Assembly: GCF_026107455.2 (NCBI RefSeq)
Contig: NZ_JAPCHY010000010.1
Coordinates: 62,001 to 126,000, forward strand
Reading direction: 5' to 3'
Length of the DNA stretch: 64,000 bases
Source: Xanthomonas chitinilytica
Lineage (GTDB): Bacteria > Pseudomonadota > Gammaproteobacteria > Xanthomonadales > Xanthomonadaceae
How positions within the stretch are numbered: position 1 is the first letter of the stretch; each line of letters begins with the position of its first letter. The notes under the pieces were generated by a model, which did no database searches, had not been told where the DNA came from, and worked only from the letters and a program-made list of their open reading frames with translations. The translations under genes were made by a program, and so were the position numbers. Below, in pieces: positions 43,557 through 52,174 of this stretch.

Positions 43557-44297
43557 ATGATCGAGTTTTCGGTAACGGATTGGGCGGCGTGGGCACCGGG
43601 ACTGGTGCAGCGCGAGGACTGGCAGGCATGGGCGCGGCAGCCGTTCCTGCCCAGCGGCGAGGACACCCCGGCGCTGGGCGAGGTGCCGGCGATGCAGCGG
43701 CGGCGGATCGAGCGGCTGGGGCGCATGGCGATCCAGGCGGCCTGCTGGTGCGAGGCCGAGACCGATGGCGACCGCGTGCCGCTGGTGTTCGCCTCGCGGC
43801 ACGGCGATGTCGTCCGTTCGATCGAGCTGCTCAACAGCCTGTCCGACGATGCCGCGCTGTCGCCGACCGCGTTCGGGCTGTCGGTGCACAACGCGGTGGC
43901 CGCGCTGTATTCGATCGTGCGCGGCAAGCGCGGCAACTACCTGGCGCTGGCGGCGGGCAAGGCCACCGTCGAGGCGGCCTGCCTGGAGGCCTACGGCCTG
44001 CTGGCCGATGGCGCTCCGGAGGTGCTGGTGGTCGGCTACGAATCGCCGCTGCCGGAGGTGTATGCCGGATTCCGCGACGAGCCGGACCCGTTCTTCGCCT
44101 GGTGCTGGCGGATCGCCGCGGCCGGGCCGGCGGGGGCGCGGCTGTCGCTGGCCTGGGGCGAGGCCGGCGCCGCCGGCGACAGCGCCGCGGGGCTGCTGCC
44201 GCACGGCCTGGACGTGCATCGCTTCCTGCTGTCGGGCGAGCCGCGGCTGGAATTCGCCGACCGCGACCAGCAGTGGACCTGGCGCCGCCATGGCTAG
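43557..44297 (+). CDS. Beta-ketoacyl synthase N-terminal-like, chain-length factor of aryl polyene pathway
   Basis: A 246-residue protein starting IEFSVTDWAAWAPGL. The segment ALSPTAFGLSVHNAVAALYS is the ketosynthase N-domain, but the active-site Cys is absent at that fold position. In aryl polyene clusters such a half-length partner (ApeC) dimerises with a full ketosynthase (ApeO) and sets chain length. GGAAGG precedes the ATG. First gene of the operon; it overlaps the acyltransferase by 8 bases. Confidence 0.85.
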   Translation: MIEFSVTDWAAWAPGLVQREDWQAWARQPFLPSGEDTPALGEVPAMQRRRIERLGRMAIQAACWCEAETDGDRVPLVFASRHGDVVRSIELLNSLSDDAALSPTAFGLSVHNAVAALYSIVRGKRGNYLALAAGKATVEAACLEAYGLLADGAPEVLVVGYESPLPEVYAGFRDEPDPFFAWCWRIAAAGPAGARLSLAWGEAGAAGDSAAGLLPHGLDVHRFLLSGEPRLEFADRDQQWTWRRHG

Positions 44298-45093
44298 ACG
44301 GCTGTACCAGCGCATGGATCATGCCTGGCGGGTGCTGGGCACCGGCCTGAGCTTCCTGGCGTTCGGCCTCGGCGGGCTGCTGCTGGGCGGGCTGCTGTTC
44401 CCGCTGCTGCTGCTGATCGGCGACCCGCAGCGGCGGCGGCGCATCGCGCGGCGGCTGGTGCAGCTCAGCTTCGCCACCCATGTCGGGATCATGCACCGGC
44501 TGGGCGTGCTGACCTACGAGATCCGCGGCCGCGAGCGGCTGCGGCGCGACGGCCTGCTGGTGCTGGCCAACCACCCGACCCTGATCGACGTGGTGTTCCT
44601 GGTGTCGCTGCTGCCCAACGCCGACTGCGTGGTCAAGCGCGCGGTGGCCTGCAACCCGTTCATGCGCGGCCCGGTGCGCGCGGCCGGCTACGTCTCCAAC
44701 GACGACGGCGCCGGCCTGGTCGACGACTGCATCGCCGCGGTGCGTGCCGGCGGCAACCTGGTGATCTTCCCCGAGGGCACCCGCAGCGTGCCCGGACAGC
44801 CGCCGCGGCTGCAGCGCGGGGCCGCCAACATCGCCGTGCGCGGACGGCTGGACATCACCCCGGTACGCATCACCTGCACCCCACCCACGCTGAACAAAGG
44901 CCAAAAATGGTATCGTGTACCGTCACGGCGCTTTCATGTTCTGGTAGACATCGGGGAAGACCTCCCGATCTCGTCTTTTCTGAATGGGGCTGGCGATACG
45001 CCAAGAGGGGAAGCCTTGGCCGCCAGGCGTCTGACCGACTACCTTGCCCAATATTTCGATTTCGCCGGAGAGACCACGCGTGCAGGCACTTGA
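44290..45093 (+). CDS. PlsC-type 1-acylglycerol-3-phosphate acyltransferase (pigment cluster)
   Basis: A 267-residue membrane acyltransferase with an N-terminal helix pair (LSFLAFGLGGLLLGGLLFPL). Active-site NHPTLID supplies the Hx4D motif; FPEGTRS is motif III. In the aryl polyene locus this is thought to attach the polyene or fatty chain to glycerol phosphate. The last 150 bases have clearly lower GC than the surroundings. Its end overlaps the GTG start of the first ACP by 14 bases. Confidence 0.9.
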   Translation: MARRLYQRMDHAWRVLGTGLSFLAFGLGGLLLGGLLFPLLLLIGDPQRRRRIARRLVQLSFATHVGIMHRLGVLTYEIRGRERLRRDGLLVLANHPTLIDVVFLVSLLPNADCVVKRAVACNPFMRGPVRAAGYVSNDDGAGLVDDCIAAVRAGGNLVIFPEGTRSVPGQPPRLQRGAANIAVRGRLDITPVRITCTPPTLNKGQKWYRVPSRRFHVLVDIGEDLPISSFLNGAGDTPRGEALAARRLTDYLAQYFDFAGETTRAGT

Positions 45094-45340
45094 GCACGAG
45101 ATCAAGGAATTGATCATTTCATCGCTTTCACTGGAAGACATCACGCCTGCGGACATCGATCCGGCGGCCCCGCTGTTCGTGGAGGGGCTGGGGCTGGATT
45201 CGATCGACGCGCTCGAACTGGGCCTGGCGCTGCAGAAGCGCTACGGGGTGAGCCTGTCGGCGGACTCGGACGAGACCCGTCGGCATTTCTCCAGCGTGCG
45301 CGCGCTGAGCGAATTCGTCGCCTCGCGCAGGCAGCCGTGA
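45080..45340 (+). CDS. Acyl carrier protein 1
   Basis: An 86-residue ACP reading QALEHEIKELIISSLSLEDI. The phosphopantetheine serine is in GLDSIDALEL (D-S-I in place of D-S-L). A GTG at 45080 is the start that overlaps the upstream acyltransferase; a longer in-frame frame has no matching ribosome site. In aryl polyene pathways one ACP loads the aromatic starter and the other extends. The 5' part of the gene is AT-richer than its neighbours. Confidence 0.9.
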   Translation: MQALEHEIKELIISSLSLEDITPADIDPAAPLFVEGLGLDSIDALELGLALQKRYGVSLSADSDETRRHFSSVRALSEFVASRRQP

Positions 45341-45363
45341 TGGCTTCGGCAGGAACTTCAGCA

Positions 45364-45618
45364 ATGACCAAGAACGAACTTTTCGAGCGGATCGTGAAGA
45401 TCCTGCATGACAGCTTCGAGATCGACCCGGCCCGGATCACGCCCGAGGCGCGGCTGTACGACGACCTGGACATCGACAGCATCGACGCGGTCGACCTGAT
45501 CGTGCAGCTCAAGCCGTTGCTGGGCCGCAGCCTGAAGCCGGAAGCCTTCAAGTCGGTGCGTACGGTGCAGGACATCGTCGACGTGCTGCATGGCCTGATC
45601 CGCGACCAGGCTGCCTGA
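45364..45618 (+). CDS. Acyl carrier protein 2
   Basis: An 84-residue ACP starting TKNELFERIVKILHDSFEID. Its modified serine is in DDLDIDSIDAVDLIVQL. It differs enough from ACP 1 to have a separate role in the pathway (loading versus elongation, as for ApeE and ApeF). An ATG at 45340 (reading MMASAG) would extend it; AGGAA before 45364 favours the shorter form. Confidence 0.9.
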   Translation: MTKNELFERIVKILHDSFEIDPARITPEARLYDDLDIDSIDAVDLIVQLKPLLGRSLKPEAFKSVRTVQDIVDVLHGLIRDQAA

Positions 45619-45638
45619 GGCAGCGGTCGGAGACAGTC

Positions 45639-46190
45639 TTGAGCCGGGTCCGGATAGCGACGTTTGCCGTGTTGTCGCTGGCGTACCCGCTGCTGGTGTA
45701 CCTGGCGCTGGACCGCTTCGAGCCGCGCTGGCTGGCGCTGCTGCTGTTCGCGCTGGCGGCGCTGCGCGCGGCGGCCACCCGGCAGCCGGTGTGGCTGGTG
45801 GCCGCGGCCGGCACCGGGGTGCTGGCGCTGGCGGCCACGGTGCTGAACCAGGTGCTGCCGCTGAAGCTGTACCCGGCGCTGGTGAACGCGGTGATGCTGG
45901 TGGTGTTCGCCACCAGCCTGCGTTTCCCGCCGACCGCGGTGGAGCGCATCGCCCGGCTCAGCGAACCGCAGCTGCCGGGCTTCGCCGTGGCCTATACCCG
46001 GCGCGTGACCCAGGTCTGGTGCGGGTTCTTCATTCTCAACGGCGGCCTGGCCCTGGTCACGGCGCTGTGGGCGTCGAGCCGGGTCTGGGCGCTCTACAAC
46101 GGATTGTTGGCGTACGTGATGATGGCGATTCTGTTCGGTGCCGAGTGGCTGGTGCGGCGACGGGTGAAGGCGGCCCACGCGCATGGCTGA
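45639..46190 (+). CDS. Pigment-cluster membrane protein (COG4648 type)
   Basis: A 183-residue integral membrane protein with about five helices (ATFAVLSLAYPLLVYLAL, LALLLFALAALRAA, ALVNAVMLVVFATSLRF, VWCGFFILNGGLALVTALW, LLAYVMMAILFGAEWLV). It starts at TTG 45639 and overlaps the ligase by 8 bases. Homologues (ApeG type) lie next to the ACPs and ligase in aryl polyene clusters; role unknown, perhaps a scaffold or lipid flippase subunit. Confidence 0.82.
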   Translation: MSRVRIATFAVLSLAYPLLVYLALDRFEPRWLALLLFALAALRAAATRQPVWLVAAAGTGVLALAATVLNQVLPLKLYPALVNAVMLVVFATSLRFPPTAVERIARLSEPQLPGFAVAYTRRVTQVWCGFFILNGGLALVTALWASSRVWALYNGLLAYVMMAILFGAEWLVRRRVKAAHAHG

Positions 46191-47874
46191 GTGGATCGCG
46201 CTCGAACGCATCGTCGCCGATGCGGCCGACCCGGCGCGGGTGGTCGGTTACCGCGACGGCGCCGTGGTCGAACACGCGCAGTTCCGGCGCCAGGCGCTGG
46301 CCTGGCGGCGGGCGTTCGCCGCCGCGCCCGGCGACGACTGGGCGCTGTACTTCGACGATGCGCTGGACTTCGCCGCCGCGCTGTTCGGCGCCTGGCACGC
46401 GGGCAAGCGGGTGTTCCTGGGCGGCGACAACCTGCCCGGAACCCTGGAACGGCTGCGCGGGCACGTGCAGGGTTTCGCCGGCGACGTGCCGGCCGCCTAC
46501 GCGCCGCTGCCGGCGGCGACGGAAGCAGAAACGGAAACGGCACTGCCGCCGCTGGACCTGGACGCGCTGCAACTGGTGGTGTTCACCTCCGGCAGCACCG
46601 GCGAACCGAGCGCGATCGGCAAGCGTGCCGCGCAGCTGGCGCACGAGGTGGACGCGCTGCAGGCCGCGTTCGGCGCGCAGCTGGGCGCTGCGCGGGTGCA
46701 CGGCACGGTGGCCCACCAGCACATCTACGGGCTGCTGTTCCGGGTGCTGTGGCCGCTGGCGGCCGGGCGCCCGATCATGCCGCGCACCTTCTTCCACGAG
46801 GACCTGGTGGCGGCGCTGGCGCGGCACGATTCGGTCCTGGTGGCGACCCCGGCGCACCTGAAGCGGTTGCCGGAGCAGCTGGACTGGCGCGCGCTCGACG
46901 GCCGCCTGCGCGCGGTGTTCTCCTCCGGCGGCGCGCTGCCGGCCGAATCCGCGCAGGCGGCGCGGGAACTGCTGGGCGTGCCCGCCACCGAGGTGCTGGG
47001 CAGCAGCGAGACCGGCGGCATCGCCTGGCGCCGCTGGAACGGTGGCCAACCGGCCTGGCAACCGTTGCCGGGGGTCGAGTGGCGGATCGAGGACGACTGC
47101 CTGGCGGTGTCCTCGCCGCACCTGGACCGGCCCGGCTGGTGGCGCACCCAGGACCGGGTGGAAGCCGATGCCGCGGGCGGCTTCCGCCTGCTCGGCCGCG
47201 CCGACCGCATCGTCAAGATCGAGGAACGGCGGGTTTCGCTCGAGGCGCTGGAGCAGCAGCTGCTGGCGCACCCGGCGGTGGCCGAGGCCAAGGTGCTGGT
47301 GCTGCCGGGCACGCGCGAGCAGCTGGCGGCGGTGATCGTGCCGACCGCCGAAGGCTGGCGGCAGCTGCACGCCGGCGACCGACGGCAGCTGTCGCAGGCG
47401 CTGGCCGCGCACCTGGCGCCCAGCCACGACGCGGTGACGCGGCCGCGGCGCTGGCGCTTCGTCGAGGCATTGCCGATCAACGCCCAGGGCAAGAGCACCG
47501 CGCAGGCGCTGGCCGCGCTGTTCCGGCCGCAACTGCCGCAGGTGCGCTGGCTGCGCCGCGAGGCGGACGCGGCCGAACTGGAAATGCGGCTGCAGCCGGA
47601 ACTGGTCGCGTTCGACGGCCATTTCCCGCAGGCGGCGATCCTGCCCGGGGTGGTGCAGCTGGACTGGGCGGTGCGCTACGGCCGCGAGGCCTTCGCCATG
47701 CCGCCGCGCTTCCTGCGCATGGAAACGCTGAAATTCCAGCACGTCGCCCGCCCCGGCGACGTGCTGACGCTGACGCTGGGCTGGGACCCGGCGCGGCGGA
47801 CCCTGGGCTTCCGTTACGTCTCCGCGCACGGCACCCATGCCAGCGGCAAGGTGCTGTTCGGCGATGACGCCTGA
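46183..47874 (+). CDS. Acyl-AMP ligase fused to FabZ-like dehydratase
   Basis: A 563-residue two-domain protein. Residues 1 to about 450 are an adenylate-forming ligase: VVFTSGSTGEPSAIGK is motif A3, EVLGSSETGGIAWRR is A5, LLGRADRIVKIEERRVSLEA is A8/A9 and INAQGKSTAQAL holds the A10 lysine. The last 110 residues (ELVAFDGHFPQAAILPGVVQ) are a hot-dog dehydratase with the FabZ/ApeI HFPxxxILPGV motif. It should load hydroxybenzoate onto an ACP, as XanA2-like enzymes do, and the dehydratase would act in each elongation cycle. In E. coli the two functions are separate ApeH and ApeI. Confidence 0.9.
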   Translation: MAEWIALERIVADAADPARVVGYRDGAVVEHAQFRRQALAWRRAFAAAPGDDWALYFDDALDFAAALFGAWHAGKRVFLGGDNLPGTLERLRGHVQGFAGDVPAAYAPLPAATEAETETALPPLDLDALQLVVFTSGSTGEPSAIGKRAAQLAHEVDALQAAFGAQLGAARVHGTVAHQHIYGLLFRVLWPLAAGRPIMPRTFFHEDLVAALARHDSVLVATPAHLKRLPEQLDWRALDGRLRAVFSSGGALPAESAQAARELLGVPATEVLGSSETGGIAWRRWNGGQPAWQPLPGVEWRIEDDCLAVSSPHLDRPGWWRTQDRVEADAAGGFRLLGRADRIVKIEERRVSLEALEQQLLAHPAVAEAKVLVLPGTREQLAAVIVPTAEGWRQLHAGDRRQLSQALAAHLAPSHDAVTRPRRWRFVEALPINAQGKSTAQALAALFRPQLPQVRWLRREADAAELEMRLQPELVAFDGHFPQAAILPGVVQLDWAVRYGREAFAMPPRFLRMETLKFQHVARPGDVLTLTLGWDPARRTLGFRYVSAHGTHASGKVLFGDDA

Positions 47875-48652
47875 AGCGGCCGCCATGACGCCGGAGGACC
47901 GGTTCGACCCGCTGGTGGTCATCCCGGTGTACGACCACGAGCACGCGATCGCCGGCGTGGTCCAGGGCGTGCTCGCCAGCGGCCTGCCGTGCCTGCTGGT
48001 CGACGACGGTTCGCATGCCGGCTGCGCGCGCGCGCTGGATGCGCTGGCGGCCGCGCACGCGCCGCGGGTGGCGCTGTTGCGGCTGCCGGACAACCGCGGC
48101 AAGGGCGGGGCGATGCTGGCCGGTTTCGCCGAGGCCGGGCGCCGCGGCTGCAGCCACGTGCTGCAGATCGACGCCGACGGCCAGCACGACCCCGGCGACA
48201 TCCCGCGCTTCGTGGCGCTGTCGCGGCAGTCGCCGCAGGCGGTGATCTGCGGCATCCCGGCCTACGACGCCAGCGTGCCCAGGGCGCGGCTGTATGGCCG
48301 CTACGCCACCCACGTCTGGGTCTGGATCAACACGCTGTCGCTGCGGATCCGCGATTCCATGTGCGGGTTCCGGCTGTATCCGCTGCCGCCGGTGCTGCGC
48401 CTGGCCGGGGAGGAGACCATCGGCCGGCGCATGGATTTCGACAGCGAGATCCTGGTGCGGCTGTTCTGGCGCGGGGTGGAGGTGGTCAACCTGCCCACCC
48501 GCGTGACCTATCCGCGCGACGGCGTCTCCCACTTCGACGTGTGGCGCGACAACCTGCGCATCAGCCGCATGCACGCGCGGCTGTTCTTCGGCATGCTGCG
48601 GCGCGCGCCGCGGCTGCTGGCCGCGCGCCTGCGCCCGGTCGCCGATCGATGA
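47864..48652 (+). CDS. GT2 family glycosyltransferase (pigment cluster)
   Basis: A 262-residue GT-A enzyme with LVVIPVYDHEHAIAGVV at the N-terminus, CLLVDDGSHAGC, and DXD-like DADGQHDPGD. The CGFRLYPLPPVLRLAG stretch is typical of the group. Two closely spaced ATGs (47864 and 47885, both reading MTPE) make the start ambiguous. In many aryl polyene clusters this domain is fused to the following LpxL-like acyltransferase; here they are separate but overlap by 4 bases (ATGA). Confidence 0.87.
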   Translation: MTPEAAAMTPEDRFDPLVVIPVYDHEHAIAGVVQGVLASGLPCLLVDDGSHAGCARALDALAAAHAPRVALLRLPDNRGKGGAMLAGFAEAGRRGCSHVLQIDADGQHDPGDIPRFVALSRQSPQAVICGIPAYDASVPRARLYGRYATHVWVWINTLSLRIRDSMCGFRLYPLPPVLRLAGEETIGRRMDFDSEILVRLFWRGVEVVNLPTRVTYPRDGVSHFDVWRDNLRISRMHARLFFGMLRRAPRLLAARLRPVADR

Positions 48653-49590
48653 GCGCCGTCGCACGCACCCCGCACTGGGCCGAGATCGGCGAGTCCACCT
48701 CGGCCGCCGGCATCCTGTTCCTGTGCGGCGTTTACCGCTGGTTCGGGCGCTGGCCGTACCGGCTGTGCGTGTACCCGGTGGTGCTGTGCCACTGGCTGGG
48801 CAACCGCGTCGCCCGCCGCGCATCGCTGCAGTACCTGCAGCGCCTGCAGGACCATGCCGGGGTGCTCGGCGGGCCGCCCGGCTGGCGGCACGGCCTGAAG
48901 CATTTCGCGCTGTTCGCCGACACCCTGCTGGACAAGCTGCTGGGCCTGGGCGGGCGCTACCCGCGCGAGCGCATCCACCTGCAGCGCGAGCTGATGCTGG
49001 AGAAGATCGCGCGTGGCGAGGGCGGGCTGATCCTCACCGCGCACATCGGCTGCCTGGAGCTGTGCCAGGTGCTGGCCGAGGAGGTGCCGGGCTTCCGCAT
49101 CACCGTGCTGGTGCACACCGCGCATGCGCAGCGCTTCAACCGCCTGCTGCAGCGGCTGGACCCGCTGGCCTCGGTCGAGATCCTGCAGGTGACCGACATG
49201 GGCCCGGCCACGGCGATGCAGCTGGCGCAGCGCGTGGCCGACGGCGGCTTCGTCGCCATCGTCGGCGACCGCGTGCCGCTGCGTGGCGGCCGCACCGTGC
49301 CGGCGCCGTTCCTGGGCCACACCGCGCAGTTCCCGATCGGCGCCTACGTGCTGGCCGCGGCGCTGGCCTGCCCGGTCTACACCATGGCCTGCACGCACGA
49401 GGGCGACGGCTACTGCGTGCGCTTCGAGCACTTCAGCGACCGCATCGTGCTGCCGCGCGGTTCGCGCGACGCGGCGCTGGCCGCGCAGGCGGCGCATTTC
49501 GCCCGGTGGCTGGAAACCCAGGTCGTGCGGGCGCCCTACGACTGGTTCAACTTCTTCCCCTTCTGGGATCAGGCATCTCATGACAAGTAA
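48649..49590 (+). CDS. LpxL/HtrB-type lipid acyltransferase (pigment cluster)
   Basis: A 313-residue membrane-associated acyltransferase. Hx4E motif is in LTAHIGCLELCQVLAEE; the family also shows VGDRVPLRGGRTVPAPFLG and APYDWFNFFPFWDQ. It probably acylates the lipid anchor of the pigment. The start ATG overlaps the GT2 stop (ATGA); its own end overlaps the lyase start by 11 bases. Confidence 0.87.
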   Translation: MSAVARTPHWAEIGESTSAAGILFLCGVYRWFGRWPYRLCVYPVVLCHWLGNRVARRASLQYLQRLQDHAGVLGGPPGWRHGLKHFALFADTLLDKLLGLGGRYPRERIHLQRELMLEKIARGEGGLILTAHIGCLELCQVLAEEVPGFRITVLVHTAHAQRFNRLLQRLDPLASVEILQVTDMGPATAMQLAQRVADGGFVAIVGDRVPLRGGRTVPAPFLGHTAQFPIGAYVLAAALACPVYTMACTHEGDGYCVRFEHFSDRIVLPRGSRDAALAAQAAHFARWLETQVVRAPYDWFNFFPFWDQASHDK

Positions 49591-51127
49591 CGCACTTCCC
49601 GCGCAGCGCTTCGGCGATGCGCCGCTCCGCATCGAGGACGTGGTCGCGCTGTCGCAGCGGCGCGCCACCGCGGCGCTGTCCGACGATCCCGGTTTCCGCG
49701 CGCGCATCGACCGCGGCGCCGAGTTCCTGGACCGGCTGCTGCGCGAGGACGGGGTGATCTACGGCGTCACCACCGGCTACGGCGACTCGTGCACGGTCAA
49801 CATTCCGCCGGCGCTGATCGAGGAGCTGCCGCACCACCTGTTCACCTACCACGGCTGCGGCCTGGGCCGCTACCTGGACGAGGCCGAGACCCGCGCGGTG
49901 ATCGCCGCGCGCCTGGCCTCGCTGGTGCGCGGCATGTCCGGGGTGTCGCGGCCGTTGCTGGAAGGGTTGGTGACGCTGCTGCGGCACGACGTGCTGCCGC
50001 TGATCCCGGCCGAGGGTTCGGTCGGCGCCAGCGGCGACCTGACGCCGCTGTCGTACGTGGCCGCGGTGCTGTGCGGCGAGCGCGAGGTCATGCATCGCGG
50101 CCAGCGCCGGCCGGCGGCCGAGGCGCTGGCCGAGATCGGCATGGCGCCGCTGCGGCTGCGGCCCAAGGAAGGCCTGGCGATCATGAACGGCACCGCGGTG
50201 ATGACCGCGCTGGCCTGCCTGGCCTGGCAGCGCGCCGACTACCTGGGCCGGCTGGCCACCCGCCTGACCGCCTTCAACGTGCTGGCCAGCGACGGCAACG
50301 CGCACCATTTCGACGAGGTGCTGTTCGCCGCCAAGCCGCATCCCGGCCAGACCCGCGTCGCCGCGCGCCTGCGCCGGGACCTGCACAGCGGCCGCCCGCC
50401 GCGCAACGAGCAGCGCCTGCAGGACCGCTATTCGCTGCGCTGCGCGCCGCACGTGATCGGCGTGCTGGAGGACGTGCTGCCGTTCCTGCGGCAGCTGATC
50501 GAGACCGAGCTCAACAGCGCCAACGACAACCCGCTGATCGACGCCGAAGGCGAGCGCATCCTGCACGGCGGCCATTTCTACGGCGGCCACATCGCCTTCG
50601 CGATGGACGCGCTGAAGAACGCCGTGGCCAACCTGGCCGACCTGCTGGACCGGCAGCTGGCGCTGCTGGTGGACGCGCGCTTCAACCATGGCCTGCCGGC
50701 CAACCTGTCCGGCGCCAGCGGCGCGCGGGCGCCGATCAACCACGGCCTGAAGGCGCTGCAGATCAGCGTCTCGGCGTGGACCGCCGAAGCGTTGAAGCAG
50801 ACCATGCCGGCCTCGGTGTTCTCGCGCTCCACCGAATGCCACAACCAGGACAAGGTGAGCATGGGCACCATCGCCGCGCGCGACTGCCTGCGCGTGATCG
50901 AGCTGACCGAGCAGGTGGTCGCGGCGATGCTGATCGCCGCCCGCCAGGGCATCGGCCTGCGCCAGCGCCAGGGCATGAACGCCGAGCTGCACGATGCGGT
51001 GGCGGCGATGCACGAGGACCTGTGCGCGCGCATCGCGCTGGTGGAGGAGGACCGCGCGCTGGACGGCGAGCTGCGCGCGCTGCTGGACGACATCCGCACC
51101 GAACGCTGGAACCTGTATGTCGAATGA
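49580..51127 (+). CDS. Histidine/phenylalanine ammonia-lyase family protein (pigment cluster)
   Basis: A 515-residue MIO-dependent lyase. The autocatalytic Ala150-Ser151-Gly152 is intact in VGASGDLTPLSYVAAVL; the catalytic Tyr loop (DGVIYGVTTGYGDSC) and ELNSANDNPLIDAEG are conserved. In this cluster it could deaminate an aromatic amino acid as an alternative starter route, or act in tailoring; with XanB2 present its exact role is unclear. It overlaps both neighbours. Confidence 0.88.
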   Translation: MTSNALPAQRFGDAPLRIEDVVALSQRRATAALSDDPGFRARIDRGAEFLDRLLREDGVIYGVTTGYGDSCTVNIPPALIEELPHHLFTYHGCGLGRYLDEAETRAVIAARLASLVRGMSGVSRPLLEGLVTLLRHDVLPLIPAEGSVGASGDLTPLSYVAAVLCGEREVMHRGQRRPAAEALAEIGMAPLRLRPKEGLAIMNGTAVMTALACLAWQRADYLGRLATRLTAFNVLASDGNAHHFDEVLFAAKPHPGQTRVAARLRRDLHSGRPPRNEQRLQDRYSLRCAPHVIGVLEDVLPFLRQLIETELNSANDNPLIDAEGERILHGGHFYGGHIAFAMDALKNAVANLADLLDRQLALLVDARFNHGLPANLSGASGARAPINHGLKALQISVSAWTAEALKQTMPASVFSRSTECHNQDKVSMGTIAARDCLRVIELTEQVVAAMLIAARQGIGLRQRQGMNAELHDAVAAMHEDLCARIALVEEDRALDGELRALLDDIRTERWNLYVE

Positions 51128-51536
51128 CCTGAGCCTGGCCGTGGAGCTGTCGCCGGCGTTCCACGACTGCGATCCGATGAACGTGGTCTGGCACGGCAAC
51201 TACTTCAAGTACCTGGAGATCGCCCGCTGCGCGCTGCTGCAGCGCTACGACTACGACTACCCGCAGATGCGCGAGCACGGCCACCTGTGGCCGGTGGTGG
51301 ACGCGCGCATCAAGTACATCCGCCCGCTGCTGTACGGGCAGTCGTTGCGGGTGCGGGCGCAGATCGTGGAGTGGGAGAACCGGCTGAAGATCGCCTACGA
51401 GATCCGCGACGCCGGCAGCGACGCGCTGCTGACCCGCGCCCACACCATCCAGGTGGCGGTGGACGCGGCGACCAACGAGATGCTGTACCTGTGCCCGCAG
51501 GTGCTGTGGGACAAGCTGGGAGTGCAACCGCAATGA
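51117..51536 (+). CDS. Acyl-CoA/ACP thioesterase (4HBT hot-dog, pigment cluster)
   Basis: A 139-residue hot-dog thioesterase of the 4HBT type: AFHDCDPMNVVWHGNYFKYL carries the catalytic Asp in the D-x-N-x-V-W-H motif. Corresponds to ApeK-like thioesterases that may edit or release the polyene. It overlaps the lyase by 11 bases and the LolA-like gene by 4 (ATGA). Confidence 0.88.
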   Translation: MSNDLSLAVELSPAFHDCDPMNVVWHGNYFKYLEIARCALLQRYDYDYPQMREHGHLWPVVDARIKYIRPLLYGQSLRVRAQIVEWENRLKIAYEIRDAGSDALLTRAHTIQVAVDAATNEMLYLCPQVLWDKLGVQPQ

Positions 51537-52174
51537 ACGTCTTCCTCCGCGCGCTGATGCGCATGTCGCAGGCCGCCATGCTGGCGGCGGGCCTGCTGGC
51601 CGGGCTGCCGGCGCAGGCCGCCGACGAGCTGGACGCGATCCGCCAGCGGGTGGCGCAGGTCGAGGTGCTGCGCGGCGAGTTCAGCCAGGAAAAGCAGATG
51701 GCCGGCTTCAACAACCCGCTGCGCTCGCAGGGCAGCTTCCTGCTGGCGCGCGAGCGCGGCGTGGTCTGGACCACGCTCAAGCCGTTTCCCTCGGAGATGG
51801 TGCTGACCGGCGACCGCATCCTCAGCCGCCAGCGCGACGGCAGCCGCCGCATCGAGCTGGACGGCCGCCAGCAGCCGGCGCTGCGTTCGGTCAACGCGAT
51901 GATGTTCGCGCTGATGAGCGGCGACGTGCAGGCGCTGTCGGCCTCGTTCCAGGTCGAGGCCGAGCTCCTGCCCGGCGACGGCTGGCGGCTGCGGCTGACG
52001 CCGCGCCCGGGCATGCTGGCCAAGGCGTTCACCGCGCTGCGCCTGAGCGGCGACCGCTACGTGCGCGAGGTGGAGATCGAGGAGGCCAACCAGGACCGTA
52101 CGACGATCCGCTTCAGCGCGCTGAGCGAGACCCCGGCGCAGCTCAGCGCCGAAGAGGGGCGCCGCTTTGACTGA
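51533..52174 (+). CDS. LolA-like outer-membrane lipoprotein carrier (pigment cluster)
   Basis: A 213-residue exported protein with signal peptide AAMLAAGLLAGLPAQA. The LolA-like half-barrel shows LRGEFSQEKQMAGFNNPLRS and SFLLARERGVVWTTLKPF. ApeL-type proteins are thought to carry the lipid-linked pigment across the periplasm with the RND-like exporter encoded next. Start overlaps the thioesterase stop. Confidence 0.87.
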   Translation: MNVFLRALMRMSQAAMLAAGLLAGLPAQAADELDAIRQRVAQVEVLRGEFSQEKQMAGFNNPLRSQGSFLLARERGVVWTTLKPFPSEMVLTGDRILSRQRDGSRRIELDGRQQPALRSVNAMMFALMSGDVQALSASFQVEAELLPGDGWRLRLTPRPGMLAKAFTALRLSGDRYVREVEIEEANQDRTTIRFSALSETPAQLSAEEGRRFD

